Positions 1-10,305 of a stretch of DNA of 64,000 bases are shown here, piece by piece. The notes beneath the pieces were generated by a model. It saw only the letters and a program-made list of their open reading frames with translations, did no database searches and was not told the DNA's origin. The number at the start of each line of letters is the position of its first letter. Positions within the stretch are counted from its first letter, which is position 1. Both the position numbers and the translations under genes were made by a program. Source of the DNA: Alloascoidea africana (Eukaryota; Ascomycota; Alloascoideomycetes; Alloascoideales; Alloascoideaceae); contig JAKTTT010000069.1 of assembly GCA_030581615.1 (NCBI GenBank), forward strand, positions 46,889 to 110,888, read 5' to 3'.

Positions 1-322
1 TTTCAAAATTACTTAACTTAAAGAATCATTAAATATGAATTATAATCCACAATTGTGTACTCTACCAGTATAATCAAAGAGCTACTACTTGAACAAAAAA
101 TCCAGCACTATGTCAAACCACGCATTATTTTTCAAATTATGTCTCTCTCTCTTTCTCTCATGATGCCATTTCGACTTGTTAAGAAACCAAAAAATGCTAT
201 TTCTACTGTTCACTTCCCTCCTTATTTTGGTTCTCTTATTATCGCATTATTCCTAATCAAAAAAAAAAAAAAATATCACAAAAAACAATTGCATTGTGTA
301 CTTCCAACTTGCCCTTGTGGTC
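1..322. other. intergenic, 3' of PCT1
   Basis: AT-rich sequence downstream of the PCT1 stop. It contains an A13 run near 258-270. I see no supported gene or RNA here; the short open frames lack any recognisable domain. Confidence 0.6.
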
Positions 323-1672
323 TTAACGGCTAGAATTGAACTCGGAGTATGAATTAGAATCTGAGGAGGCATACTTGTCATCCCCATCTTCATCTTCTTC
401 TTCATCGTCGTCGTCATTATTATCACTATCGAGACTCAGTAGAGGCACTGTTGCAAAAGGTATAGGGGAAAATTCCGTATCCTTATCGCGAACTCTACTG
501 ACAAAATCTTTGGCCTTTTCCAGAAATGAATTTGTACTCGGAGATCGGCCTGGCGTATTGCGGAATTTTTTTGCAAACTCAGATACAGGGGATCGGCTAT
601 CCTCATCTTCTCGTTGTTGCCCAAACTCAAATAGGTTCGATAATGACTTCCCCCGCTTGCTAAAGTTCAGGGACAGAGAAGATGATGACGAAGGAGATGA
701 TCGTCTTCCGTGCTTCTTTTTCACCATTGTTTTCCTCAACAGCTCGCGGACTTCGCTGTATAAATCGCGAGAAACGTCGTTAAGATTGTTCTTCTTCCAG
801 TAGCCTCTAAAGTCTGCAATGTGCTTCTTCATCTCCAACTCGTTTTTCTTCAACCACGAAACATTGAGTTCTTTGCGAGTAGCGCCTCTAGCAAAGTTTC
901 GCATTAGGTACTTGTCGTAGTCTCTGATAATCTTTGTTATTATGTCTGAAGTAGAAATCCCATCCGTCCTTTGCGTGGTCAAAAACTTGCCCGCTCTCTT
1001 CATGGGCTCATAGATATCGCCGCTGTCTCCAGAAGCATAGGGCAGGTCATCATGGGCAACATAGTCGATATGGTGCTCTTCCAAAAACTCTGGAGTAACA
1101 CACCAGGGCGCATTTGGAATAACCTCGTCAACCCATCTACAGTGTTTCAAAGTTTCACACCTCTGGACGTCGGAAAGAACAGTGAGCCCTTTCTTGCTAT
1201 GTGTATCTTCATCGCTGGGGACGCCGCAGACTAGTGTCACGCTCGGCAAAGCCTTCTTTGCCTGTTCAAGCTGTCGCATGTGTCCCAGGTGGAAGAGGTC
1301 GAAAACACCATCCGCGTAAATTCGAATTGGGCGGTCTGTCGGGGGATTGTTGAACTTGAATCCACGGGGCCTGTACTTGCGATACTCAGGCAGAATCTCT
1401 GCGTCCAACTCAGCTTCACGCCGTCGAAACTCCTCTTGCTCTTTCGTCAGTGCGAGAGTCGGTCTTTTCCGCCGATGGGGCTCTTCCTCTTCGCTTTCCA
1501 CATCGGAATTGCTCTCTACGTCATGCGCTTCCCGGACGGTGGTGTCGTCGGAAACGAGCTGCTGTTCATCTTCCGATCGACGTCGCTTGCGGTGCGCTCC
1601 AGCTGGCACTGGCACTGGCACTGGCGCTGGCGCTGGCGCTGCTGTTGGTGCTACCGACACTTGGGTCTCCAT
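323..1672 (-). CDS. PCT1: choline-phosphate cytidylyltransferase
   Basis: A 449-aa CTP:phosphocholine cytidylyltransferase, the regulated step of the Kennedy pathway that makes CDP-choline for phosphatidylcholine. The nucleotidyltransferase domain spans about residues 115-255. It has the HxGH motif HLGH (128-131) within IYADGVFDLFHLGHMRQ and the family signature RTDGISTS (235-242). An amphipathic, Arg/Lys-rich stretch follows, as expected for membrane-sensing cytidylyltransferases, then a Ser-rich and very acidic tail. The N-terminus is low complexity (alternating Ala/Pro/Val from a CTGGCA-type DNA repeat) and then basic (RKRRR), possibly a nuclear signal. The open frame extends about 50 codons upstream through a hydrophobic stretch, but that extension has no ATG, so METQ at 1672 is taken as the start. 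The identification is firm. Confidence 0.95.
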   Translation of the reverse strand: METQVSVAPTAAPAPAPVPVPVPAGAHRKRRRSEDEQQLVSDDTTVREAHDVESNSDVESEEEEPHRRKRPTLALTKEQEEFRRREAELDAEILPEYRKYRPRGFKFNNPPTDRPIRIYADGVFDLFHLGHMRQLEQAKKALPSVTLVCGVPSDEDTHSKKGLTVLSDVQRCETLKHCRWVDEVIPNAPWCVTPEFLEEHHIDYVAHDDLPYASGDSGDIYEPMKRAGKFLTTQRTDGISTSDIITKIIRDYDKYLMRNFARGATRKELNVSWLKKNELEMKKHIADFRGYWKKNNLNDVSRDLYSEVRELLRKTMVKKKHGRRSSPSSSSSLSLNFSKRGKSLSNLFEFGQQREDEDSRSPVSEFAKKFRNTPGRSPSTNSFLEKAKDFVSRVRDKDTEFSPIPFATVPLLSLDSDNNDDDDEEEDEDGDDKYASSDSNSYSEFNSSR

Positions 1673-1913
1673 TGGACTTTGGTTCGCCAACACACTGGGA
1701 GAGAGGTGTCTGGACAGGCGAGAGAGAGAGAAGGAGAGGAAGAAAAGAAGGCAGAAAATCCAACAAACAGAAAAGCCAATGATCAGGCCCGGCTGGTGAT
1801 AATATTCTTTCAAGGCAAGCACATGCTAACGTCTCTACACCCGTATAAGCTCAAGCATAAGCTACGTGCTACACATTCCACTTGCACTTGCACTTCTTCA
1901 CTTCTTCACTTCT

Positions 1914-4900
1914 CTACTCTCGCGCCCAGAGGTCGTAGAACAGGTCCAGCAGGCACGACGAGCTCCAGGCCTGGGTCGGCGACGAGTCGTGGCACACGTC
2001 GCCGTCCTTGTTGGTCAGCTCCGTCAGGCCCGCCCAGGGACTGTCGCTGATCCACTTCATGTGGCCCTCCAGGCGCAGATACAGCTGCTGAACCAACTCT
2101 ATCGGATACACAGACTCCGAGTTTGCGGCCTTGGCCCGGTATCTGATGAAAGCACGCAGGAAAAACCCTGTGCACCAGACCCATTCGGGGCCCTGGTGGT
2201 AGTTCCGGCCCTTGGACGTGGCAAAGTCTTCGCTGTCCTCTGAATTGTTGTAATAAGGACGGTAGTTCAGGTCGGAAGGATCAAGGGTCCTCATCCCCAC
2301 GGGGCCTCTTAAAACCGTATCGCCTGCTTCTATTGCTGAAAGAGCATGGTCCAGGTCGAAGAGCTCAGGTGCGACTACAAGCGCAATTGCAAAGTTGGGT
2401 CGCAGCTGGTAGTCTTCATATGCCTTGCCTGAGCGGTACAAATCCTTGTAGATGCCTCTCCTATTGATCAAGGTGGAGTCCACATTGTACTTGAAGTCCT
2501 CCTTCTGGTCAAGCGGCACGTAAAAGCATTTTTCAAAGTTTTCCAAAATGAGCGTTTCCCACTCTTTCAAACTGATGGTGTCACCTGTTTGCCTTTCCAC
2601 TTTATCAAACTTGAAATGACCTGTTCTGTGTAAACCATTCACCCATCTCAGTGTACTCTTCAGCAGACCATTGATTTCAATTGCAGCGCCGTCTCTCGGT
2701 GTGCCCGGAACGCCTTTGTTGCCAGCACGAGGGCTCTCTCCCATTTTATCCATCCATGTTCCGCAGTTGAACTGGGAACCGCCAAAAACAAGCCCATTCT
2801 CCCAATCCACTTTGACCTCAACGTTGAATCCCTCATCCTTCATTTGTGAATCCAAGTTGGGGCCTGCATTGGCCTCACGATACTTGATTCCCTTAGCATG
2901 ACGTGCCAAAATTTCATAGACAATCTCCTCAATTGTGGAACTAACGGAAAACGCTTCTGGATCGTCGTACTTCACGTACTTGTCATCCAAGGGGAACCTT
3001 CGTTTCACAGATTCCTTAAGGATTGAGACACCATTGGGAACGATCGTGGCATATTCCTGAATCGATTGTAAGAAAAACCAAGCGGCATCTCTCGCGTTAT
3101 ACCTTGGATTACGTCCCGCATCCAAGAGATTGGGAATCAGGCCGTGTTTCAAAGTTTGGGCAAATGCCAAAATGTGGGATTTGGCCTCTTCAAAACGTCC
3201 AGTTGCAAGTAACAATCCTCTAAATGCTATGAACACATCTCGACCCCAACATCTCATGTAATCATAGCTGAAATGGGGGAGACCTGCTGCCAAACTGGGG
3301 ACCTGTTCGAATGGTAAAAGCGAGGTGTTCCTATTTGTGCCGACCATTTGAACAGAAGTCATTGCCAAATCTTGAATAAATGCTGTTCCACGCTGGATAT
3401 CTTCAGCCATCAATGACAAAGCTCTGAATCGGCATGCTTCGTATGCAACTCCAATTACAAGAGCAAAATATCTAGGTGTCAAGAAAAAGGGGACATCATG
3501 GACTTTTTGAAATCTGGATTCAAGCCATTCTTTAAATTCCAAAACTGCAGGTGATGATGATGATTGATACTTTGTCAACCGCCCACTGACAAAGTCCAAT
3601 GCCCATTTACCCTGTCTCAGATGTTCACATAATGGATGTGCCAAATCGTTGTTTTTGATTATATCTTTAAGAGGAGAAATCCATCCTTGGATACCCGCGT
3701 ATACCAAAGTACCAAAATTTGGAATGTTGTAGACGCCATCTGTACCACCGCTTGCATCTCGTTCCTCTGATTCGCATTTGTATAGAATGGCATTGATATC
3801 AACGAGAGAAAGATTCTGTGCAGCTTTGAATGCCCCAGTGCGGACAAATCTATCAAGTTTGGCGTCCGCACCAGGAACTTCAGTGGAAAGCACAGCAATA
3901 CTCCCTTGTGGGAAAAAATCTGGAATATCAATCGTGGTTTCGTTTTTCTCTGCATTGAACTGTATTTTGGGAGCTTCAAGCTCTTCCACTTTGACATCAA
4001 CGGGGTTAATAACGGAATCCGAGGGCTTTGCATCGCCCTTGCGGACCAAAGTACAAGAAAACTCATGTTTAACCGTGGTTCCACTTAAGAAAGTCGTGTT
4101 TAGCCGTTGGTCGTGCTCAGATCTAAACTTTGTCCTTGCAATCAAAAAGTAACCTTTCCCAGTTCTTTCATTGACTCTGTGGACTGTAATGTATTGACCC
4201 TCGTGGTGGACGTGCATTTCTCCTTCAACTTCTCCTATATCACCGCCATATATATCGGTTATGGAATTTCGAAGAGCATATAGCTTCTTCTTGATCTCTC
4301 CTATTCCAGAGCCCAAGGTGTATGTGCGAGTTTCTCCAACAACGTCCAACAGTTCAGGATAGCATTCGTCAAACCCCATTACTGAACCAACGGCACAGGC
4401 ACAAAGTGCAACAAGAGCTGCATTCGGGAGCGTATCCTCAACAGTTCGTTTCTGGTTCGGGACTTCATTGTCATGTGTACAATCCATGAACAATGCGTGG
4501 ACAGGGGATGCTTTCACAAGACATGGCAAATCAATCTCAGAAGCGGAAAACTTGTTGACATCCGAAGTTGCCTGTTCAATTGCAATATCTGCTTTATATG
4601 GGAGGTCGTTCAATATCAGTCTTTTAAACGAGCCAATTGGTCTGCCACCGTGTCTGTGAACAAGACGAGATAGTTCTTCCACGGACCATGCTTGCATTGC
4701 TTCTCTCACCAAGGAAGAAATCGCCAGTCTTTCGACAAACAACTTATCGAGTTCTTCTGAACCTGTGAACAACTCTGCAACCACATACAGGTTTGGCCTA
4801 ACCGATCTGGCCTTGTCAAGAAGATATTCACCAACATGGAGTGGAGTTGAATGACAATTGTCAATTCTAAAACCATGGAATAACCGGGCAGAAAGCTTCA

Positions 4901-6446
4901 CGTACTCGGTCATTCTTTCCCAAAGATAAGGAGAATCTTTAGGTTCGGATCCATATCGCAGCTTGACACAATCCCCCCAAATAATGACCTCTCTCCTCAG
5001 ATAGGCCTTTGAATTTGAAGACGCAAAGTCTATTAGAGGATTACCATTCCAGACCCATCCATTGTTTGCCAAAGCGACGACTTGTCCTGTCTTGGTGGTC
5101 TTGACGCGGGAGAAATAGGTTTCTATCAATGGTGTTTTCAATGTGATTTCTCCAAGTTGTGGACCATGGCTATCGAGCCTAGTGTACTTTATGCGGTTAT
5201 ATAGTTGCTCTAAAATTTCTGCAGAATCTTCATCGTATTCACGGTATAGTGGCAAGTTGATTTCGTCCAATATTTTTACAGCTTCAATTTTCAAATCGGA
5301 TTCTGTTACATTTGAGGGACCCAGGATCGAAATCAAAATTGAAAAGAACTTTGTGACGTCAATCTTATTCCCATATCTGGAACCAAGACCAAATTTTTGA
5401 GTCTTGGCTTTATCAACGGCAAACTCGGCAAGCAATGGTAGTGAGTTGCGAACTTCGTCGGGGATCTTGATCAGGTCAACATCTTTAAGACTGCCGTTTT
5501 TGCTTTGCCATATGTCTTGTAATTGCTTGACTGTGGAGTCAACGTCCACAACGTAAAACTCCCACAATTTGAGAGATCCCAAAACATAAATCTTGACACC
5601 TTCCATGACCCTCAGCAGGTCTTGAGTTGAGCGGAGAGAAGTCGGGTATCCGTATCTCTTCAACTTGCTTGAGAAATCCAACAGGGCGTTATCCAATTCC
5701 AAAGCTGCTTGTAAATGCGGTGCGGTCTCCGAGGAGTAGCCAGCTTCGGGATGATCAGCAAGCCAAGATGAGTTGTTTGCCGTATGGTTTAAGACAACGT
5801 CGGTCAGCGACAGGAGACCATGCTTTGTCTCCATTTTTTCCACCAAGGCCTGAACCTCTTTCTCCGATTGGAAAAAATCGGGGTCAAATTTCAATTGGTC
5901 ATAGATCGAGTAAGGAGAGTTGGACTCCCCACGTTGTTGTAACGGGGTGAAGTGGACCATATTGTAGCCTTTGTCTGCAATGTACTTGAACGTGGAGTCC
6001 CATTGCACCACGGGCCCCATCCATTTCGAGATGACGGACTGGATGGCGAGTCCGTTCAATGGCACAACTTTACCCTGGATCGTCATGTTGGGGGCGACCA
6101 TAAAGTGGAACTTGCGGGTGGTTGTTATCTCAGTAGGGTTTTCCACGGCCCTATAGGAGATGTAGAAGCAATATGCGCCGGGGACTTGGATTGAAATGTC
6201 AACCACGGAATCGCTCGCATGTGAGCTTCGGATCACATACTTGTAGTATTTGTTCCGATAAAATGGTGTGGTGGGAGCAGGGGGCACGTTTGTCCAGATG
6301 TTGCCGTCGTTTGTGATGGGGGAGGCACAAGGGATCAAGAGGCGCAAGTTATAGGCATTGTCGGCCGGCGAGGGGAGCACCAGGATTCCGGGGCCGGCGA
6401 CGAACTCGCCGGTTCCGTTCAGCTTAAGCAAGAGGGTTTTGGTCAT
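1914..6446 (-). CDS. GDB1: glycogen debranching enzyme
   Basis: A 1510-aa bifunctional cytosolic debranching enzyme (4-alpha-glucanotransferase plus amylo-1,6-glucosidase), close in length to the S. cerevisiae protein of about 1536 aa. The N-terminal GH13 half has the nucleophile region GFRIDNCHSTPLHV (about residue 525), the acid region YVVAELFTGSEELD, and FMDCTHDNE. The C-terminal glucosidase half has CWGRDVFIAFRG (about 1065) and FNCGTWMDKMGES (about 1230). One uninterrupted exon starts at a clear ATG. Base composition is odd: 60-bp samples give 70% GC at the 3' end (1921-1980), 37% in the middle (5281-5340) and 73% at the 5' end (6361-6420). Confidence 0.97.
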   Translation of the reverse strand: MTKTLLLKLNGTGEFVAGPGILVLPSPADNAYNLRLLIPCASPITNDGNIWTNVPPAPTTPFYRNKYYKYVIRSSHASDSVVDISIQVPGAYCFYISYRAVENPTEITTTRKFHFMVAPNMTIQGKVVPLNGLAIQSVISKWMGPVVQWDSTFKYIADKGYNMVHFTPLQQRGESNSPYSIYDQLKFDPDFFQSEKEVQALVEKMETKHGLLSLTDVVLNHTANNSSWLADHPEAGYSSETAPHLQAALELDNALLDFSSKLKRYGYPTSLRSTQDLLRVMEGVKIYVLGSLKLWEFYVVDVDSTVKQLQDIWQSKNGSLKDVDLIKIPDEVRNSLPLLAEFAVDKAKTQKFGLGSRYGNKIDVTKFFSILISILGPSNVTESDLKIEAVKILDEINLPLYREYDEDSAEILEQLYNRIKYTRLDSHGPQLGEITLKTPLIETYFSRVKTTKTGQVVALANNGWVWNGNPLIDFASSNSKAYLRREVIIWGDCVKLRYGSEPKDSPYLWERMTEYVKLSARLFHGFRIDNCHSTPLHVGEYLLDKARSVRPNLYVVAELFTGSEELDKLFVERLAISSLVREAMQAWSVEELSRLVHRHGGRPIGSFKRLILNDLPYKADIAIEQATSDVNKFSASEIDLPCLVKASPVHALFMDCTHDNEVPNQKRTVEDTLPNAALVALCACAVGSVMGFDECYPELLDVVGETRTYTLGSGIGEIKKKLYALRNSITDIYGGDIGEVEGEMHVHHEGQYITVHRVNERTGKGYFLIARTKFRSEHDQRLNTTFLSGTTVKHEFSCTLVRKGDAKPSDSVINPVDVKVEELEAPKIQFNAEKNETTIDIPDFFPQGSIAVLSTEVPGADAKLDRFVRTGAFKAAQNLSLVDINAILYKCESEERDASGGTDGVYNIPNFGTLVYAGIQGWISPLKDIIKNNDLAHPLCEHLRQGKWALDFVSGRLTKYQSSSSPAVLEFKEWLESRFQKVHDVPFFLTPRYFALVIGVAYEACRFRALSLMAEDIQRGTAFIQDLAMTSVQMVGTNRNTSLLPFEQVPSLAAGLPHFSYDYMRCWGRDVFIAFRGLLLATGRFEEAKSHILAFAQTLKHGLIPNLLDAGRNPRYNARDAAWFFLQSIQEYATIVPNGVSILKESVKRRFPLDDKYVKYDDPEAFSVSSTIEEIVYEILARHAKGIKYREANAGPNLDSQMKDEGFNVEVKVDWENGLVFGGSQFNCGTWMDKMGESPRAGNKGVPGTPRDGAAIEINGLLKSTLRWVNGLHRTGHFKFDKVERQTGDTISLKEWETLILENFEKCFYVPLDQKEDFKYNVDSTLINRRGIYKDLYRSGKAYEDYQLRPNFAIALVVAPELFDLDHALSAIEAGDTVLRGPVGMRTLDPSDLNYRPYYNNSEDSEDFATSKGRNYHQGPEWVWCTGFFLRAFIRYRAKAANSESVYPIELVQQLYLRLEGHMKWISDSPWAGLTELTNKDGDVCHDSSPTQAWSSSCLLDLFYDLWARE

Positions 6447-6868
6447 GCTGGGAGGCGGTTGGGGTGAGACCGGGGGGGATGGGAGATGGGAGAAGAGGAA
6501 GAGGAAGAGCAGGAAGCAAGATGGCGGCGTGGGAAGGTGTCAGTGACGCAGCACTCAAAACACAAAACCCGACGTATTTTGGAATTGTCCCCAACGATCG
6601 GCCCGGGGGTGCCAGACAAGTGCGAATGGGCCGCTGCTATTCAGCTGATGGGCTGGGAGAGGCAATTGACCGTTCGCTGACGACAATGGGCGGTTTCCCG
6701 AGAAGGAGTCTGCGGATGGGGATCGGGATGCTCAAAGCATTTACAATCGTGAAAACGAAAACCATGGCATTGCAAGACATTACAAATGATAAGATAAAAC
6801 TAAAGATAAGATAAAAAGGTCGTTATTTACTCTGCTCCAGCTCTCACTCTCACTCTCACTCTCTCCTG
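6447..6868. other. intergenic: GDB1 promoter and IFRD 3' end
   Basis: This gap lies upstream of GDB1 and downstream of the IFRD-like stop. A short CTCTCA repeat lies at about 6841-6866, next to that stop. I see no gene in it. Confidence 0.5.
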
Positions 6869-8404
6869 TTAGCTCTGATCCCGGCTGAGCTTTGCGTCCC
6901 GTGCCTTTGTAATTGCGATAGCCCGCTGTTTCCCGCTTTGAGCCCGCACAATGTCATCGCCGTAGCCATGTCCATCGCTCGAGCCACTGTCTGCGAATCC
7001 CGAGCGGGATCCGTGGGATTTCCGGGGTGAGGACCGTTTGATCAGGTCCGAGACTTGCGGGTTGTTTGCAATTTGTGTCTGTAAACCCTCGCCAAAGATC
7101 CATCGGAAGTACTGCACACGGATTAGTTTGTTCCATGTGTCAACGTTCAGCGATCTGTTTTTGGAGAGTTTTAAATGGGTTATTGAAACCTCTTCTCGGT
7201 CCTCAAGCGCGCTTGCGATTGCAGAGTTGCGTGCTTCTTTTGAAGAGAAGGATTCGATTGTATGGGTCACGTCTCGAAACAGCGAATGGCGGACTCTTTT
7301 GTCCTTTTTGGATATTTTTTTGGAAGATTCTGTAGCCAACATTCGTAGAGTCGATAACAGAGAGGAGGTGTTGATATAAGGCAGGTTATAGTCTTCGTCG
7401 AGTTCTTCATCGTCTTCATCATCACTGGAATAGTTGAAAATCTCGTAGCAAAGCGCTAACACTTTACCACATGCCAACTTCAGTTCCTTATTGCCTGTTT
7501 CCAGCAGATCAACGACTCTCCCAATGTAGTCTTCAATGAAAATATTGGGTGGGGAAGCTGTGGAGATGAGCAGTCCCAGTCCCAGGACACCAAACGATGA
7601 TATTATCGACTCGTCATTGTTGCACTCTTCCGCCGTGGAAATTAACAAATTCAAATGGGTTTCTAGTCCATATGTGCCGCTACCGTCGTAGAGATAGAAA
7701 AGTAGGAGAGAATAGGCAGCAACAGCATTTGATCTTACGTCAATAGATTTGTTCTCGGCGTCTGTGATCAGCTTCGTCAGCGTGGGAATAATACTATCCA
7801 TCAAAAACTCAGACGTCTCGTCGATATCCAGAGATCCCATCACTGCGAGACATCGAATCGCAAGCACGGTTTCCAAATCGCTTTTACCATGGAGACATTT
7901 GAGCACAAGTCTTGTGGTGTTTTCATTCACGGCGCCCGTCTCGCATTTACAGGATAAATACTTGTAAATGAAAGCGAGACTGGATTCTCTCGATTCTACC
8001 GATGAGCTTTTGTTACCGAGGGTCTCGAAACACTTGTCAAAGGCATTTTTAAGCCGGACAACTGGAGCCGTGTAATCGGTACCGGTGCCCGCTCTTGTGA
8101 ACCCCTCATCATCCGATGAATAGACACTCTCGTTGTCGGAATCTCTTGAAGCACTGGCAGCAGAACTGAGGATATCATCGAGGTTGAATGCGACTTTTGA
8201 GCCAAAGTATTCTGAGTCGTTTTCATCTTCGAGACTGAGTCCTCCTGCACGGGTTCTGGAACTTGCTCGTGAATTTGCCCGTGAGCTCGAGCGGGAAGAA
8301 GGGCGCGATCTGTTGGGCGAGGCCGGCGTGGGCGACAAGAGGCCCATGAGCGCAGCGTAGGAGGTGTTCCGCTGGCTGAAAGCCTGTCTGTGTAGGTTTG
8401 ACAT
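6869..8404 (-). CDS. IFRD-family (interferon-related developmental regulator) protein
   Basis: A 511-aa protein with the architecture of animal and plant IFRD1/IFRD2. It has a Ser/Arg-rich N-terminus (about 1-60), a helical armadillo-like IFRD domain (about 110-330; e.g. LKNAFDKCFETLGNKSSSVE, VRSNAVAAYSLLLFYLYDG), an acidic insert (SSDDEDDEELDEDY), and a C-terminal block (LNVDTWNKLIRVQYFRWIF followed by GEGLQTQIANN) that resembles the IFRD C-terminal motif. The family is known from mammals, where members have been linked to transcription co-regulation and, more recently, to idle ribosomes. Which role applies here is unknown. The start ATG is clean and there are no introns. I recall no obvious S. 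cerevisiae orthologue. Confidence 0.8.
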   Translation of the reverse strand: MSNLHRQAFSQRNTSYAALMGLLSPTPASPNRSRPSSRSSSRANSRASSRTRAGGLSLEDENDSEYFGSKVAFNLDDILSSAASASRDSDNESVYSSDDEGFTRAGTGTDYTAPVVRLKNAFDKCFETLGNKSSSVESRESSLAFIYKYLSCKCETGAVNENTTRLVLKCLHGKSDLETVLAIRCLAVMGSLDIDETSEFLMDSIIPTLTKLITDAENKSIDVRSNAVAAYSLLLFYLYDGSGTYGLETHLNLLISTAEECNNDESIISSFGVLGLGLLISTASPPNIFIEDYIGRVVDLLETGNKELKLACGKVLALCYEIFNYSSDDEDDEELDEDYNLPYINTSSLLSTLRMLATESSKKISKKDKRVRHSLFRDVTHTIESFSSKEARNSAIASALEDREEVSITHLKLSKNRSLNVDTWNKLIRVQYFRWIFGEGLQTQIANNPQVSDLIKRSSPRKSHGSRSGFADSGSSDGHGYGDDIVRAQSGKQRAIAITKARDAKLSRDQS

Positions 8405-8940
8405 TGGTGGACCTTATGATGGTGAGAGAGAAGGAGAGAGAGTCAGGAGGGATGGAGAAGAAGTGGATCATCATGTTCGTTTGTCTCCACGCACCAGCGG
8501 GGGAGTGCTTACACGAGAACGAGGAAGACAGAAAGCGATTAGCAACAGATTCTACGGGCTCGTATTTGAGATTGAAACCTCCGGGAGAATAGATCGGGAG
8601 TCTGGTGTCCGAAGCCTGAAGAGACGCCGCGTTCACTTAGTGTTGGCGGGACTAATGATGAGACTAAACTGGACAAGTCAAAAAAATGTGTATTGTTCGT
8701 AATGAGTGGGATGCTATGCTATGCAATAAAACTATATGTGTTTAATAAAATAAAAAATAAAAAATAAAAAAAGAGAGAAAGAGAGAGAAAAGAAAGTCAT
8801 AATTAGTTTAGTTGGAGATACAAAGTCATTGTATCAGAAAGAGGACCAGGGAGAGAGTTTAACAATTTGTTTAAGCAGTGTTCACGTCATAAGTCAATAA
8901 AAAAAAATAACCCAAAAAGCTTTGAAAAATGCAAGAATCA
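8405..8940. other. intergenic: IFRD promoter and CRH-A 3' end
   Basis: This is the 5' region of the IFRD-like gene and the 3' flank of the first CRH gene. It holds A-rich and GAGA-rich simple sequence around 8740-8800. I see no gene. Confidence 0.5.
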
Positions 8941-10305
8941 TCAGATTAGAGTGCCCATAACGAGAAACAAAAGGCCTTGGAATGCAACAGTTAGCGCCGA
9001 AATTGGTTGGATCGGCGATGCTGCGTCCTCAGATTTGATGGCAACTTCGGAAGCAGATGCCGTGCTAGAACTGGAACCAGAGCCAGAAGATGAACTGGAA
9101 TCAGAGGATGGGGAAATAGAGGTTTTCAAAGTGGACGAGGCGGTGGTATCGTCCTTTGCCGATGAAGAAGGAACGCCGGATCCTGAAGATGCTGAGCTGA
9201 CCGCAACGTGCTCTTTATCGGAAACGAAGGAATTAAAGTCGCTGGACAAGGAGGAAGCAACAGAGGCAGGAACAGAAGAAGATGTGGGTTTCTCAGTAGA
9301 AGTGGGCTCGGACTTTGATGAAGAGGAGGTTTTGGATTCTTTTTCAGACTCGGTCTTTGACTCTTTGGAAGTGGTCTTTTCCTCAGAAGTGCTTGTGCTT
9401 GTTTCTTCCTCGCTCTTAGACGACGACGTAGAACTTGGTTCTGGTTTAGCAGTGGTTACAGAATCAGCATCACCCTCTCTACCATTGATAGAACCGTCAA
9501 CAGCCTCGATGGACTCCCAGGACCCAGAGTTGTCTGTGTACTTGTACTCTTTACCAGTGGAGTAGTCCTGGGCGGTAATGGACTTTACGTACATTGAGAA
9601 AGGGGCCTCACCATAATCGGTCTCACCGCCTGCCCACATGATGGTTCCCTCTGCGTTGCCAGAGTCTCCAGCGGCCCAGATACCGGTGAAGATACGCTGG
9701 GGGCTCTCTGGGTAGCCCTGTGGGTTATCCCTGGGGAGTGTTCGGATTGGGGTACCATCTACAGACCACACGGTTTGGTCCTTTTGCCAATCGATCGTGT
9801 AAGTATGGAACTGGGTTTGAGGAGAGCTCACTGGGTGGAAAGCGCCTCTGTCATAGGTTGCTGTGTTTCCCTTTGAAAAGAAGTTTGTCTGGACCTCTGT
9901 AATGTCGCCGCCCAGCCATTCGTAATCAATCTCATCACCGTCATCGCTCTGGAGATAGAACGAGGATGCGATGCCCACACCGGGAGCAGCCTGGATGACT
10001 GCTTCCACTTTACCAAACATGATGTAGAAATCACTTGCAACGTAAGGATAATCATATTGTTTTTCGATCGTCATTGCGAGACCTGTGGAATCATCATAGG
10101 AGTAATCACCATTATCGACCTGAGAAGGGAAATGGGATGAGGCCCCTTTTGTAAAGTCAACTTGTAAAGAGGTGCCCAGTGCGGGATTCGCAGGACAATT
10201 ACTTGACTTGAGCGGGTTACAAGAGGCGGCTGCCGTGACAGTGGCGGCGAGCAAGGGCAGAGATTGGAGGATTTGTGTTAAAAGAGAACTCTTGTGGAGT
10301 TGCAT
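8941..10305 (-). CDS. CRH-type cell-wall chitin-glucan transglycosylase (copy A)
   Basis: A 454-aa GPI-anchored GH16 protein of the Crh1/Utr2/Crr1 family, which transfers chitin chains onto beta-glucan in the wall. Visible features are a signal peptide (1 to about 28), a CNPL...C cysteine pair just after it, the catalytic ExDxE motif in DEIDYEWLGGD (about residue 125), a Ser/Thr/Glu/Lys-rich stalk from about 285, and a hydrophobic C-terminus (LTVAFQGLLFLVMGTLI) typical of GPI attachment. It is first of three tandem homologues on the same strand. The upstream TATA-like element at about 10455-10466 lies about 150 bp before the ATG. CRH1 orthology is likely but not certain among the three. Confidence 0.93.
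   Translation of the reverse strand: MQLHKSSLLTQILQSLPLLAATVTAAASCNPLKSSNCPANPALGTSLQVDFTKGASSHFPSQVDNGDYSYDDSTGLAMTIEKQYDYPYVASDFYIMFGKVEAVIQAAPGVGIASSFYLQSDDGDEIDYEWLGGDITEVQTNFFSKGNTATYDRGAFHPVSSPQTQFHTYTIDWQKDQTVWSVDGTPIRTLPRDNPQGYPESPQRIFTGIWAAGDSGNAEGTIMWAGGETDYGEAPFSMYVKSITAQDYSTGKEYKYTDNSGSWESIEAVDGSINGREGDADSVTTAKPEPSSTSSSKSEEETSTSTSEEKTTSKESKTESEKESKTSSSSKSEPTSTEKPTSSSVPASVASSLSSDFNSFVSDKEHVAVSSASSGSGVPSSSAKDDTTASSTLKTSISPSSDSSSSSGSGSSSSTASASEVAIKSEDAASPIQPISALTVAFQGLLFLVMGTLI

Noticed and set aside
336-803. 155-codon frame antisense to the PCT1 tail
   Set aside because: Poly-Ser and poly-Asp shadow of the acidic repeat region of PCT1.
1673-1822. N-terminal hydrophobic extension of PCT1
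   Set aside because: The upstream frame has no ATG (it begins at GTG), and cytidylyltransferases do not start with a membrane helix.
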